A DNA stretch of 64,000 bases from VXYL01 sp965203685. GTDB taxonomy: Bacteria; Pseudomonadota; Gammaproteobacteria; Pseudomonadales; Azotimanducaceae. The notes below the pieces were generated by a model. The model had not been told where the DNA came from, made no database searches, and saw nothing but the letters and a program-made list of their open reading frames with translations. Position 1 is the stretch's first letter. Every line of letters begins with the position of its first letter. This document shows positions 50,279 through 58,947 of the stretch, one piece after another. Location of the stretch: positions 1,922,001 through 1,986,000 of the forward strand of contig OZ241908.1 in NCBI GenBank assembly GCA_965203685.1. Direction: 5' to 3'. The translations under genes were made by a program, and so were the position numbers.

Positions 50279-52273
50279 ATGCGGCTCACGGAAGAACTGA
50301 TCCTGCTGATGTTGGATGAGGACAGCGGGTACCTGGAGATGGTACCGAGCTGGGACTTCGCCTGCGTCATGGCGGGGGCGGTGATCGCCGATTTGGCACT
50401 CGAGAGCCGAATCGACACGGATCTCGACGCCTTGCACGTGATCAGCGATGCCCCAACCGGGGACCCGTTGCTCGACCCAACGCTCCAGGAAATCAGCGAA
50501 GCGTCGGAGGACTTTTCCGCACAGTACTGGATCGAGCGGAGCACGACTCGTTCGGAAGAGATCGTGACGATGACCCTCGACCGCTTGGTGGAGAAGGGCA
50601 TTCTCGACTACGAGACCGGCGGCTTTTGGACATTGTCGCGCGAGGTGAACCGCTCAGGCGTGTATCCGGCAGGCGAGGGCGAGACGGTGCGGGAAGCCAA
50701 GTCGAGAGTGCTGAGCACCGTTCTGAACCGGGATATCCCGGACCCACGGGACGCCATCCTCGTCGGGCTCATGCATACCTGCGACGGTTTCAGGCTCATT
50801 CTCTCGGAAGAGGACTACCAGGAAAGCACCGAGTGGATCGAGACGCTCGTGAAGATGGACTTGGTGGGACGGATGGTCCACGCGGCGGTTACGGAAAGTG
50901 CCTTCAGACCCAAGACGCGGAGAGTCATCCCGACCAAGCCGATCCCCAAATTGGGATTCGGGGACATCTTGAGGGAACGGGACTTCCGCACCGGCAACAT
51001 ACCGAAGGCGATGTGGAACATTGGCGAACGGCACGGCCCGGTCGTCGAACTTCCGTTCCGAATGGCCGGGCAACGGGTGGTTGCCTTGATTGGCGCGAAG
51101 ACCAACCACTGGGTCAACCGCCACGGTCGATTCTACCTGCGGTCCAAGGACTACATCGAGGGACTGGAGCACGTCTTCGGGGCGTCGCGGACGTTGCCTG
51201 GCATGGATGGTCCCGAACACCACAGGCTACGCAAGGCGTTTCGCGGGGTGTACTCGCGCGCTGCGCTGGCCGAGAGAACGCAGCAACTCGTTGGCTGCTG
51301 CCGCGAGCGCATAGGCACGTGGCAGGTGGGTGACGTGTTCGGTGCCGCGGAAACCTTCCAGCAGTACGTGAGCAGCCAGGTGTCCGACCTGCTCCTCGGC
51401 GTCGAGTGCGGTCACTACGTCGACGAACTGCTCGAATACGAACATCGCGCGCTGGTGACGCAGGTCCAACGGGCCATGCCGAAGTTCATGCTGTCGACGC
51501 CTAAGATGCGTCGCGCGAGGAAGCGCGTCGCCGAGTTGCAGGACGCGATTCACGCGTCGCATACGCCAGCGCAGCGACGGGGCAAGACCAAGGACTTGGC
51601 CGACGCGGTGCTTGAACTGAACAGCAACGACCCGCAGATGATGCCCGAGACGGACATGGTCTTTCCGTTCGTCGCGTCGATGGTTGCCAGTATCTACCTG
51701 GGCAGCGCCCTCGGGTTCGCCGTGTACGCCATGGTTCGCAATCCCGACGTCTACGCGGCCGTCCAACGGGAGGCTGACGCACTGTTCGGCAACGGCGACC
51801 CGTCAAGTACCGATTTCAACCGCAACAGCGTGGACGTGACGCACAGGCTCTTCCTGGAGTCGGAGCGGCTGTATCCCGTGATCCCGTGGCAATTGCGGAC
51901 GGTGATGAACCAGTGCGTCGTCGAGGGGTTCGAGTTGCCGACCAAGACGCGGCTGTTGATCTGCCAGACCGCATCGCACTACTCCGGGGAAATCTTCGAC
52001 GATCCGACGAAGTTCGACATAGACCGGTACCTTCCGGGCCGGGAGGAGCATATGGCGCAGGGTGCCTACGCACCCTACGGCCTGGGAACGCATACGTGCT
52101 TGGGCCACCGGTGGGTGGAGTTGCAGATGGTCGTCAACCTGATGCTGATCGCCCATCACGTGAGCCTGGAAGTCGTGCCGGAAGACTACCAGCTCCGGAT
52201 CAACCCATTCCCCACGTCCGCGCCTAACAGAAAGCTCAAACTCCGCGTTACGGAAATCAGGAACCAGGTCTAG
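50279..52273 (+). CDS. GPP34 (GOLPH3/Vps74-like) domain fused to a cytochrome P450
   Basis: A 664-residue fusion. Residues 1 to about 215 are a GPP34 domain: LTEELILLMLDEDSGY, SDAPTGDPLLDPTLQEI, RLVEKGIL and PDPRDAILVGLMHTC all match human GOLPH3, a PI4P-binding Golgi protein, closely. From about 235 there is a P450: ExxR helix ESERLYP (about 527-530) and heme loop APYGLGTHTCLG (ligand Cys about 607; the usual Phe is Tyr). The I-helix region SMVASIYLGSALGFAVYAM lacks the acid-Thr pair that normally activates oxygen. The GPP34 part may dock the enzyme to membrane lipids. Co-directional with Rieske and SDR genes. Redox partners are not seen. Confidence 0.88.
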   Translation: MRLTEELILLMLDEDSGYLEMVPSWDFACVMAGAVIADLALESRIDTDLDALHVISDAPTGDPLLDPTLQEISEASEDFSAQYWIERSTTRSEEIVTMTLDRLVEKGILDYETGGFWTLSREVNRSGVYPAGEGETVREAKSRVLSTVLNRDIPDPRDAILVGLMHTCDGFRLILSEEDYQESTEWIETLVKMDLVGRMVHAAVTESAFRPKTRRVIPTKPIPKLGFGDILRERDFRTGNIPKAMWNIGERHGPVVELPFRMAGQRVVALIGAKTNHWVNRHGRFYLRSKDYIEGLEHVFGASRTLPGMDGPEHHRLRKAFRGVYSRAALAERTQQLVGCCRERIGTWQVGDVFGAAETFQQYVSSQVSDLLLGVECGHYVDELLEYEHRALVTQVQRAMPKFMLSTPKMRRARKRVAELQDAIHASHTPAQRRGKTKDLADAVLELNSNDPQMMPETDMVFPFVASMVASIYLGSALGFAVYAMVRNPDVYAAVQREADALFGNGDPSSTDFNRNSVDVTHRLFLESERLYPVIPWQLRTVMNQCVVEGFELPTKTRLLICQTASHYSGEIFDDPTKFDIDRYLPGREEHMAQGAYAPYGLGTHTCLGHRWVELQMVVNLMLIAHHVSLEVVPEDYQLRINPFPTSAPNRKLKLRVTEIRNQV

Positions 52274-52418
52274 GGTCTTGTAGACCGCGCATGGGCCGTT
52301 ACGGCGGCCAGCGAGCACCGCTAGCCCTGAAACACTACGGACTCGATGAAGACCACGCGGGCATCGAAGCCGGCGGCCAGAATGAGAAACGCCTTGACGA
52401 GCCACGACAGCGCCACGT

Positions 52419-55400
52419 TCACGCCGCCAAGGGCTCGGCCGTTTCGGCCGTGCTCCGATTGACGCGCAAGTAGACCGCCATCAACGCCGGGACGAGGACC
52501 ATGAGCATGGCCGTCGTCACCATGATGCCGACGCCAAGCGAGGCTGCGAAAGGCACGAAGAACTGCGCCTGGATGGCAGGCTCCACGATCAGCGGCGTGA
52601 ACGCGAGGAAGGTGGTCAAGGACGTCAGGAGAATGGGCCGGAAACGCCCCTTGGCCCCCTCGACGATGGCGACCCTGGGTGGGGCACCGTCCTTCAACTT
52701 CTGCTTGATGAAGTCGATCATCACGAGGGAGTCGTTGACAACTACCCCGCTCAAGCCGAAGAACCCCAGCAGCGATGCCGCGCTGATGGGCACGCCCAAT
52801 ACCAAGTGGCCGAGGATCACGCCGACGAGGCCGAACGGGACGATGGCCATGACGATGAAGGGCATCCCGTAGGAGCTGAGCGCCGTGGCCAGCAGCGCGA
52901 AGATGAACAGCATCGCGAGCGCGAATCCGCGGTAAAGGGCGTCTAAGGACTGGAGTTGCTGCTGCTGCTCGCCACCGAACGAAAAACTGAACTGCGGGTC
53001 GGCCGAACTGATTTCTGCGAGCACGGTGTCGCTGAGTAAGGCGGTCGCTTCGCCGCCCGACACGACGCCGTCGTCCACGTCCGCCGTTACCGTCACCACT
53101 CGCTGGCCGTCCTCGCGGCGGATGTCGGCAGGGGAAGTGCCGATGGCGAGCGAGGCCAGGTGCCTTAAGGGTACGTGGCCGCCGGAAGGGGTCCGCACGA
53201 CGTACGACTCGATGTCGGTGATGTCGTCGCGCTCGTGGCCGGGCAGGCGCACGTAGACGGGGACCTCTTCAGTGCCGCGCTGCATACGGAGGGCCTCCGT
53301 GCCGAAGTAGGCGGCTCTTGCCTGCCTTGCCAGCTCGTCGAGGGTGATTCCGAGCGTCCTGGCCTCGGGCCGCAGCGATAGCTGCATTTCCCTGACACCC
53401 GACGCGTGGTCCGATCGAACATCGAACACGCCCGCGATTCGCTGCAGTCCGGTGGTGACCGACTCGGCGATCTGGTTGAGGCGTTCAGGGTTCGGATGCG
53501 AGAGCACGACGTGAACGGGACTGCCGAGGTTGATCAACTCGCCGCTGAAAGCGATGCCCCGCACGTAGGGAAGGACACCGACTTCCTCGCGCCAAGCCTG
53601 CATCACCGCGATCGTGGATATGTCGCGCTGATGCGCGCCGACGAGTTTCAGCTCGATCGCTGCGATGTTGCCACGCGGGTTCAGGGTGGGCGACGGGTTG
53701 AGGCCGCCACCCTCTACGCGGGGTTCCCGCCCAACGGTGATCATCGTGCCTGCGAGCAGGGGCGCGGCGTCGGGATCCTGCTCGCGCGACAGCCTGTCGA
53801 GGACCCGCTTGCCGGCTTGTTCGAGCTGCACGGCCACTTCGTGGGTGCGTACGGCGGTCGTTCCGTCGGGCATCTCGAGGGTCGCGGTGACGAAGTCCGC
53901 CTCAACGACGTCTGCGAACCGTGTCGGAATGACACCCGCTGGAATGAGGGAGGCGCTGACAACGAAGAGGCCGAACGTGCCGGCCAGGATGATGGCGGGC
54001 TGCCGGGTGGCGAAATCGAGGATGCGACTCAGGGGACCATCGACGAAGCGGTAGAGAGTCCGGTTGAATCGCTCGTGCGCACGGGACAGCAGACCATCGA
54101 CGACTCCGCTCGGCGTCCAGTCGGGTCCGGGCAGATGCGAGAGGTGGCGCGGCAGGATGAGCAACGACTCGGCCAAGGAGATCAGTAGCATGCCGATTGT
54201 GATGACCGGCAAGGCGGTCCAGACCTCCCCGATGCCGCCGGGAATGAAGAGCAGCGGCACGAATGCGACCACTGACGTCAAGACAGCGAAAGTCAGCGGC
54301 CCGCGTACCCGACGCGTGCCGAGGATCGCGGCGCTGATGCCCGGGATGCCGCGCATCCGCTCCTGGTGGATTTGCTCGGACACGATGATCGCGTCGTCAA
54401 CGATGATGCCGATGGCGAGAACGAAGGAGAAAAGCGAGATCGCGTTGATTGCGAGGTCGAACGCGAACATGACAGCCAAGGCGCCGACGCCCGACGTGAC
54501 CAGGCCGACGACCACCCAAAGCGCAAGTCGAATCTCCAGGAATAGGGCCAAGGCGACCAGGACGAGTGCGAGTCCCAACAGACCGTTCTTGAGCAGCAGG
54601 TCGAGCCGCTCGGAATAGGAGCCGGAGTCGTCGTTCCAGGCGGTGATGCCGACCCCCTCGGGCAGCGACGGCACGATCACGTTGCCGATGTGGCCGTGCA
54701 CCGCAGCCGCAACATCCATGACGTGTTCACCGTCGGCGCGGAACACCTCGACGAAGACTGCGGGACGGCCCTGGTAACGGACGATCAGGTTGGAGGTCCC
54801 AAAGGAGTCCCGCACGTCGGCGATGTCGCCGATGCGAACGGCCGTACCGTCTTCGCGACCGATCAGGACGATTTCCTCGAAGGCCTGCTGATCGTAGCGC
54901 CTGCCGAGAGTCCGGACGCGAATCTGACCGTCGCGCGTATCGATCTCGCCTGCTGACAGTTCGAGCGAGGATTGCGCGACCACTCGTGCGACATCGTCCA
55001 ACGTCATTCCGAGCGCGCGTAGCCGGGCGATCGGCACCTCGATCGATATCTCGTCGTTCTTCACCCCCGTGGTCTCGACGTAGGAGACGCTTGGGAGCGA
55101 GGCGAGTTGATCCTCGATCTGGTACGCCAGTTGTTTCAGAGCACGCTCCGGGACGTCGCCGTGGACGACTAGACGGATCATGCTCTGGCGATTGCTCATC
55201 TCGCGGAACTCTGGTCGTTCCGCGGCCCCGGGAAAGGAGTGAATGCGCGCGACTGCGGACTCGATGTCGTCCATGGCTTTGGCGACGTCGGTACCGGACT
55301 CCAGTTCGACTCGGACCGAAGCGATCCCCGGTGCTGCCACGGACTTGACGGCATTCACGTCCTCGAGGGCGCGCACCTGCTCCTCGATCCTGGTGATGAT

Positions 55401-55619
55401 CGACTCTTCGACCTCGTCGGGTGTCGCGCCCGGATAGGCCATGGACACTTCGATCGTGTTGAAAGGGACGGTCGGCCAGGCTTCGCGCTCCAAGCCGCTG
55501 AGCGACACGACGCCGGCGGCAAGGATCGCCACGGTGAGCAGGTTGGCGGCCACTCGGTTTTTCGCCATGTAGGCGATGGGGCCCGTTCGCATCCCCGTGT
55601 CGTGGTCGACCTCGCTCAT
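52419..55619 (-). CDS. RND-family efflux transporter, inner-membrane pump
   Basis: A 1066-residue pump of the AcrB/hydrophobe-amphiphile type. It has 12 transmembrane helices in two halves, with large periplasmic loops between TM1-2 and TM7-8. The proton-relay motif in TM4 is visible as AIGIIVDDAIIVSEQI, and the second half has LGFFGLSGVVVNDSLVMID. N-terminal residues MRTGPIAYMAKNRVAANLLT are typical. Its start overlaps the stop of the adaptor gene by four bases, and with the outer-membrane gene it forms a complete tripartite system. Substrate unknown; export of products of the nearby oxygenases is only a possibility. Confidence 0.94.
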   Translation of the reverse strand: MSEVDHDTGMRTGPIAYMAKNRVAANLLTVAILAAGVVSLSGLEREAWPTVPFNTIEVSMAYPGATPDEVEESIITRIEEQVRALEDVNAVKSVAAPGIASVRVELESGTDVAKAMDDIESAVARIHSFPGAAERPEFREMSNRQSMIRLVVHGDVPERALKQLAYQIEDQLASLPSVSYVETTGVKNDEISIEVPIARLRALGMTLDDVARVVAQSSLELSAGEIDTRDGQIRVRTLGRRYDQQAFEEIVLIGREDGTAVRIGDIADVRDSFGTSNLIVRYQGRPAVFVEVFRADGEHVMDVAAAVHGHIGNVIVPSLPEGVGITAWNDDSGSYSERLDLLLKNGLLGLALVLVALALFLEIRLALWVVVGLVTSGVGALAVMFAFDLAINAISLFSFVLAIGIIVDDAIIVSEQIHQERMRGIPGISAAILGTRRVRGPLTFAVLTSVVAFVPLLFIPGGIGEVWTALPVITIGMLLISLAESLLILPRHLSHLPGPDWTPSGVVDGLLSRAHERFNRTLYRFVDGPLSRILDFATRQPAIILAGTFGLFVVSASLIPAGVIPTRFADVVEADFVTATLEMPDGTTAVRTHEVAVQLEQAGKRVLDRLSREQDPDAAPLLAGTMITVGREPRVEGGGLNPSPTLNPRGNIAAIELKLVGAHQRDISTIAVMQAWREEVGVLPYVRGIAFSGELINLGSPVHVVLSHPNPERLNQIAESVTTGLQRIAGVFDVRSDHASGVREMQLSLRPEARTLGITLDELARQARAAYFGTEALRMQRGTEEVPVYVRLPGHERDDITDIESYVVRTPSGGHVPLRHLASLAIGTSPADIRREDGQRVVTVTADVDDGVVSGGEATALLSDTVLAEISSADPQFSFSFGGEQQQQLQSLDALYRGFALAMLFIFALLATALSSYGMPFIVMAIVPFGLVGVILGHLVLGVPISAASLLGFFGLSGVVVNDSLVMIDFIKQKLKDGAPPRVAIVEGAKGRFRPILLTSLTTFLAFTPLIVEPAIQAQFFVPFAASLGVGIMVTTAMLMVLVPALMAVYLRVNRSTAETAEPLAA

Positions 55620-56818
55620 CGCGCGCCGGGAGCCCCCGTGCGTACAGCCATGCCGTCCGTCGCAAATGGAAGGCCGCCAACGACGACCTGTTGTCCCGAT
55701 GCGAGCTCGCCCGTGACGTAGGCTTCGTCGTTGGCGCGCTGGAGGACGTCTACCGGCACGATCCGCAGCGTTCCGGCGCCAACGATTGCCCAGACCTCGT
55801 TTCCTGGTTGCAGTGCCGCTCGCGGGACCTGGAAATAGGTTGCCGGCGCGGTCCCCTGGATCACCACTTGCACGAACTTGCCGACCAAGAGCGGTGGGCC
55901 GCCGCTCTCCGGACCGTCCGTTCCGCCGCCCGGAGAGAAGGGCTCTGGCACGCGGACGATGACGTCAATCGTCCGTGTTTGCTCATCCACGGATGCCTCC
56001 GCCCGGTCGACGTGACCGCGCCAGTGGAAGCGCGCGTCTCCGTACTCGACGAGTATGCGAACGGACGCGCCTTGCGCGTCTTCGTCGTGGTGCGTCGCCC
56101 AGAGATTCGGGATCAGCGCCGCATCGGCATCGGATACGGGAACGACGACCTCGACCGCATCCGCAGCGAAGAGTCGCCCGACCGGCTGGCTGGCGCTGAC
56201 AAGCTGGCCCTGGTCGACGGTTTCGTTGCGCACGAACCCGTCGAAAGGCGCTCGAACATGCGTGCGGGACAGCGCCAGGGCGGCGGCAGCGACCCTGGCC
56301 TTGTCGCGCTCAAGCGCGGCCTTGGCCGCGTTCAACTGTGGTTCGCGTAGGGTCAGCGGACTGGCCTCATCGGTCGCCGCCGCTTGCCGTGCCGCGTAGC
56401 GCTCGTATTCCGACCGGGCGATAGCCGCTTCTTCAAAGGCTTCGAGGAACTCGGCCTCGCGGGCTGCGAGCGTCGCCTCCGCTTCGCGTAGCCGGTAGAC
56501 GTAGTCCTCCTCTTCGATTCGAAACAACGTCGCGCCAGCCTCCACGCGCCGGCCGCTCTGAAAGGCCGGGTTTACCCACACCACGCGGCCGCCAACCTGG
56601 GGTGCTATGTCGATCTCCGCGCGAGGGCGCACCGTTCCGGCGCCAAAAACGGGGATGGCACCGGTACCCGCGATCACCGAGGCCGTTGCCACGTAGGGAA
56701 CCGGGGATGGTGGGTCGCGACGCTCGGGCTCCGGCGCCAGCGAAACCAGTAGAACCGCCAATACCCCCGCGACGACCACGATCGTCGCGGCGACCAGTAA
56801 GCCTTTTGTTCTGCCCAT
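55616..56818 (-). CDS. RND efflux periplasmic adaptor (membrane fusion protein)
   Basis: A 400-residue adaptor with an N-terminal membrane anchor (LLVAATIVVVAGVLAVLLVSL), a lipoyl-like half (GTVRPRAEIDIAPQVGGRVVWV), a coiled-coil hairpin rich in Ala, Glu and Arg (residues about 110-195), the second lipoyl half with THVRAPFDGFVRNETVDQGQ, and beta-barrel regions near RAEASVDEQTRTIDVIVRV. Overlaps the pump gene by four bases and follows the outer-membrane gene by five. Confidence 0.93.
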   Translation of the reverse strand: MGRTKGLLVAATIVVVAGVLAVLLVSLAPEPERRDPPSPVPYVATASVIAGTGAIPVFGAGTVRPRAEIDIAPQVGGRVVWVNPAFQSGRRVEAGATLFRIEEEDYVYRLREAEATLAAREAEFLEAFEEAAIARSEYERYAARQAAATDEASPLTLREPQLNAAKAALERDKARVAAAALALSRTHVRAPFDGFVRNETVDQGQLVSASQPVGRLFAADAVEVVVPVSDADAALIPNLWATHHDEDAQGASVRILVEYGDARFHWRGHVDRAEASVDEQTRTIDVIVRVPEPFSPGGGTDGPESGGPPLLVGKFVQVVIQGTAPATYFQVPRAALQPGNEVWAIVGAGTLRIVPVDVLQRANDEAYVTGELASGQQVVVGGLPFATDGMAVRTGAPGAR

Positions 56819-56823
56819 ATTGC

Positions 56824-58860
56824 CTACTCGGTGATGTCAGCCGGGCTTTGCTGTGCCCCGCGCCCGACATGCTTCGTCCAGATATCCCTCAGCTTCGTCC
56901 CCAATCCCTCCGGGTCGGCGCGGTTACGCGGCAAGGATACGGGAACGTCCGGGAGGGTCCAGGCACCGCCCAGCGCTCGGTGCACGGCCAAGCGCGAAAG
57001 GCCCAGTTCGCGTTTCCCGCTGGCGAGGGTGGATCTCGCACGCAGCAGGTGGTGGGATGCGGCCAACACGGTGCTGTAGTCGCCGACGCCGGACCGATAG
57101 CGCTGTTCCTGCAGCGCCGCTTCGGCAGCCGCCTCATCCACGAAACCCATCAACAGGGAAACGCGGTCCCGATTCGCCCGCGACGCGGTGAGGGCGGCAT
57201 CGACCTCGTTCACAGCCGTCACGACGGATCGACCGAAAGCGGCGACGGCCTCGTCAAGTTGCGCTTCTGCGAGGGCTACGTTGTTGCGCAGCCGGCCACC
57301 CTGGAAAACGGGTGCCAGCAGGTTGGCGCTCAGGTTGCGATACCACTGGTCGGGATCGAACCAGTCGCTCGAGTTGCTGCTCTCAAGACCGATGGACCCG
57401 GACAGCGACAGCGACGGCAGCAGCGCCGCACGGCGTGCGCCTAATGCATACCGCGCTGCCTCCACGCGTTGGCGAGCCGCATTGACGTCGGGCCGCTGCA
57501 CCAGCAGGTCGGCCGGAATGCCGGACGGTACGTCGTCCATCGGCGTAACGGGCGCAAAGGACTCGGGCAGCATGCGGCGCAGGTCCGTGCTGTAGCCACC
57601 GAGGAGCACCCAGAGTCGCGCCTGGGCGTCCGCGTGCCGCGCGTCGATTGCAGGCGGAGCGGTCTGCGCGTCGACCGCCGCGCGTTCGGCAGCATAGAGC
57701 TCGCGGATGTCCGCCAAGCCGGCGTCGTAGCGCTCCTGGGTGATGGCCGCCTGCTCGGTAAGTACGTCGGCGATCTGGCCGGCGAACATCCTTTGGCTGC
57801 GCAGGTCGACGATTTCCAAGTACGTGGCCACGGTCTGCGCGATTACGCCGATTCGTGCGGCACGGTATTCTGATTCGGAGGCGAGGCTTTCGGCGCCCGA
57901 GGCCAACGCCGCGTTGCGGTCGCGGCCCCAGAAGTCCGCCTCGTAGGCGAAGTCCGCTCCAAGGCCGTAGGTGCTGAGCCCGATCCGGTCGGGCAGGCGG
58001 ACGCCGAACGAGTCGTAGAGTTCCGCGCCGAGCCCAAGTTCCTCCAGTTGCGCGCCGATACCGGCATTCGTTGGCGCATCGAACGTGTTGGCACCGGGGG
58101 TTGCCTGCACCGTTGGCAGTTGCGAGGCCGAGGCGATCCTGGCCTTTGCCCTGGCCTGCCTCACGCGGGCGACCGCCTGCGCGAGGTCCAGGTTGGACTT
58201 GAGAGCGGCATCCACGACCCGATTGAGGACGGGATCCTGAAAGGCACGCCACCATTCGAAGGGCTGGTGGTCGCCGCTTGGGTGGTGGGCGTCGGCAAAC
58301 TCGCCGGGTACGTCGGCGAACTCGCCGGGTATGTCGGCGAACGTGCCCTGCCCGGTCACGCGCACATCGATCGCTCTGCCACCATCGCCGCCGGCCCGAA
58401 GACGCAGGCCCTGACCGCCCGGACCTCCCGCAATCGATGGGGCGACGGGTGGTGATCCCGGCGCGGCGACGGATGGCGCTGACTCGGCGATGCCGGCCGT
58501 GCGCACAGGTTGAACGACGGCGCCACCGGGCTCGGGCTCCATCGCCCGTGCGGGTTGCGACGGCAAGTACCAGGTCGAGAAGCCGCTGGCCCGAGCGCGG
58601 GCGCGCAGCGCGCGCGCCGCTGCTTCGTCCATCTCCGCGGAAACCGCCCGATGGTGGCGGCGACCGTCGATGGTCACGGCACGGACCGAACACGTGATGT
58701 CGAGGCTGGCGCCGACCCTTTCACAGGCGGCATCGGCGTAGTGCGGTGCGAGCCAACTGCCGAAGACCACCGCGCCGGAGGCGCCGGCTGCCTCGGACGA
58801 CAGGGCCAAAACGGCCATCAGTACGCCGCAGGCAGCGCGTTGGGGCAGGTGGGGGGGCAT
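56824..58860 (-). CDS. TolC/OprM-type outer-membrane factor with N-terminal SPOR-like domain
   Basis: A 678-residue protein, about 200 longer than OprM-type channels. After a signal peptide (GVLMAVLALSSEAAGASG) residues about 30-98 look like a SPOR domain: VVFGSWLAPHYADAACERVG, GRRHHRAVSAEMDEAAARAL, RASGFSTWYLP. A Pro/Gly-rich linker follows, with a small tandem repeat (PGEFADVPGEFAD). The outer-membrane factor domain begins near 215 (WWRAFQDPVLNRVVDAALKSN) and has RPDVNAARQRVEAARYALGARR and PSLSLSGSIGL. First gene of the efflux operon. Confidence 0.88.
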   Translation of the reverse strand: MPPHLPQRAACGVLMAVLALSSEAAGASGAVVFGSWLAPHYADAACERVGASLDITCSVRAVTIDGRRHHRAVSAEMDEAAARALRARARASGFSTWYLPSQPARAMEPEPGGAVVQPVRTAGIAESAPSVAAPGSPPVAPSIAGGPGGQGLRLRAGGDGGRAIDVRVTGQGTFADIPGEFADVPGEFADAHHPSGDHQPFEWWRAFQDPVLNRVVDAALKSNLDLAQAVARVRQARAKARIASASQLPTVQATPGANTFDAPTNAGIGAQLEELGLGAELYDSFGVRLPDRIGLSTYGLGADFAYEADFWGRDRNAALASGAESLASESEYRAARIGVIAQTVATYLEIVDLRSQRMFAGQIADVLTEQAAITQERYDAGLADIRELYAAERAAVDAQTAPPAIDARHADAQARLWVLLGGYSTDLRRMLPESFAPVTPMDDVPSGIPADLLVQRPDVNAARQRVEAARYALGARRAALLPSLSLSGSIGLESSNSSDWFDPDQWYRNLSANLLAPVFQGGRLRNNVALAEAQLDEAVAAFGRSVVTAVNEVDAALTASRANRDRVSLLMGFVDEAAAEAALQEQRYRSGVGDYSTVLAASHHLLRARSTLASGKRELGLSRLAVHRALGGAWTLPDVPVSLPRNRADPEGLGTKLRDIWTKHVGRGAQQSPADITE

Positions 58861-58947
58861 CAGTCCGCTAGATTAGTCGAAAGCCCTGGGCGGGGCTACG
58901 CTCTTCCAGCAGCGACCGCGCGCGATTGGCAGCGAGTCCGCAGTCCG

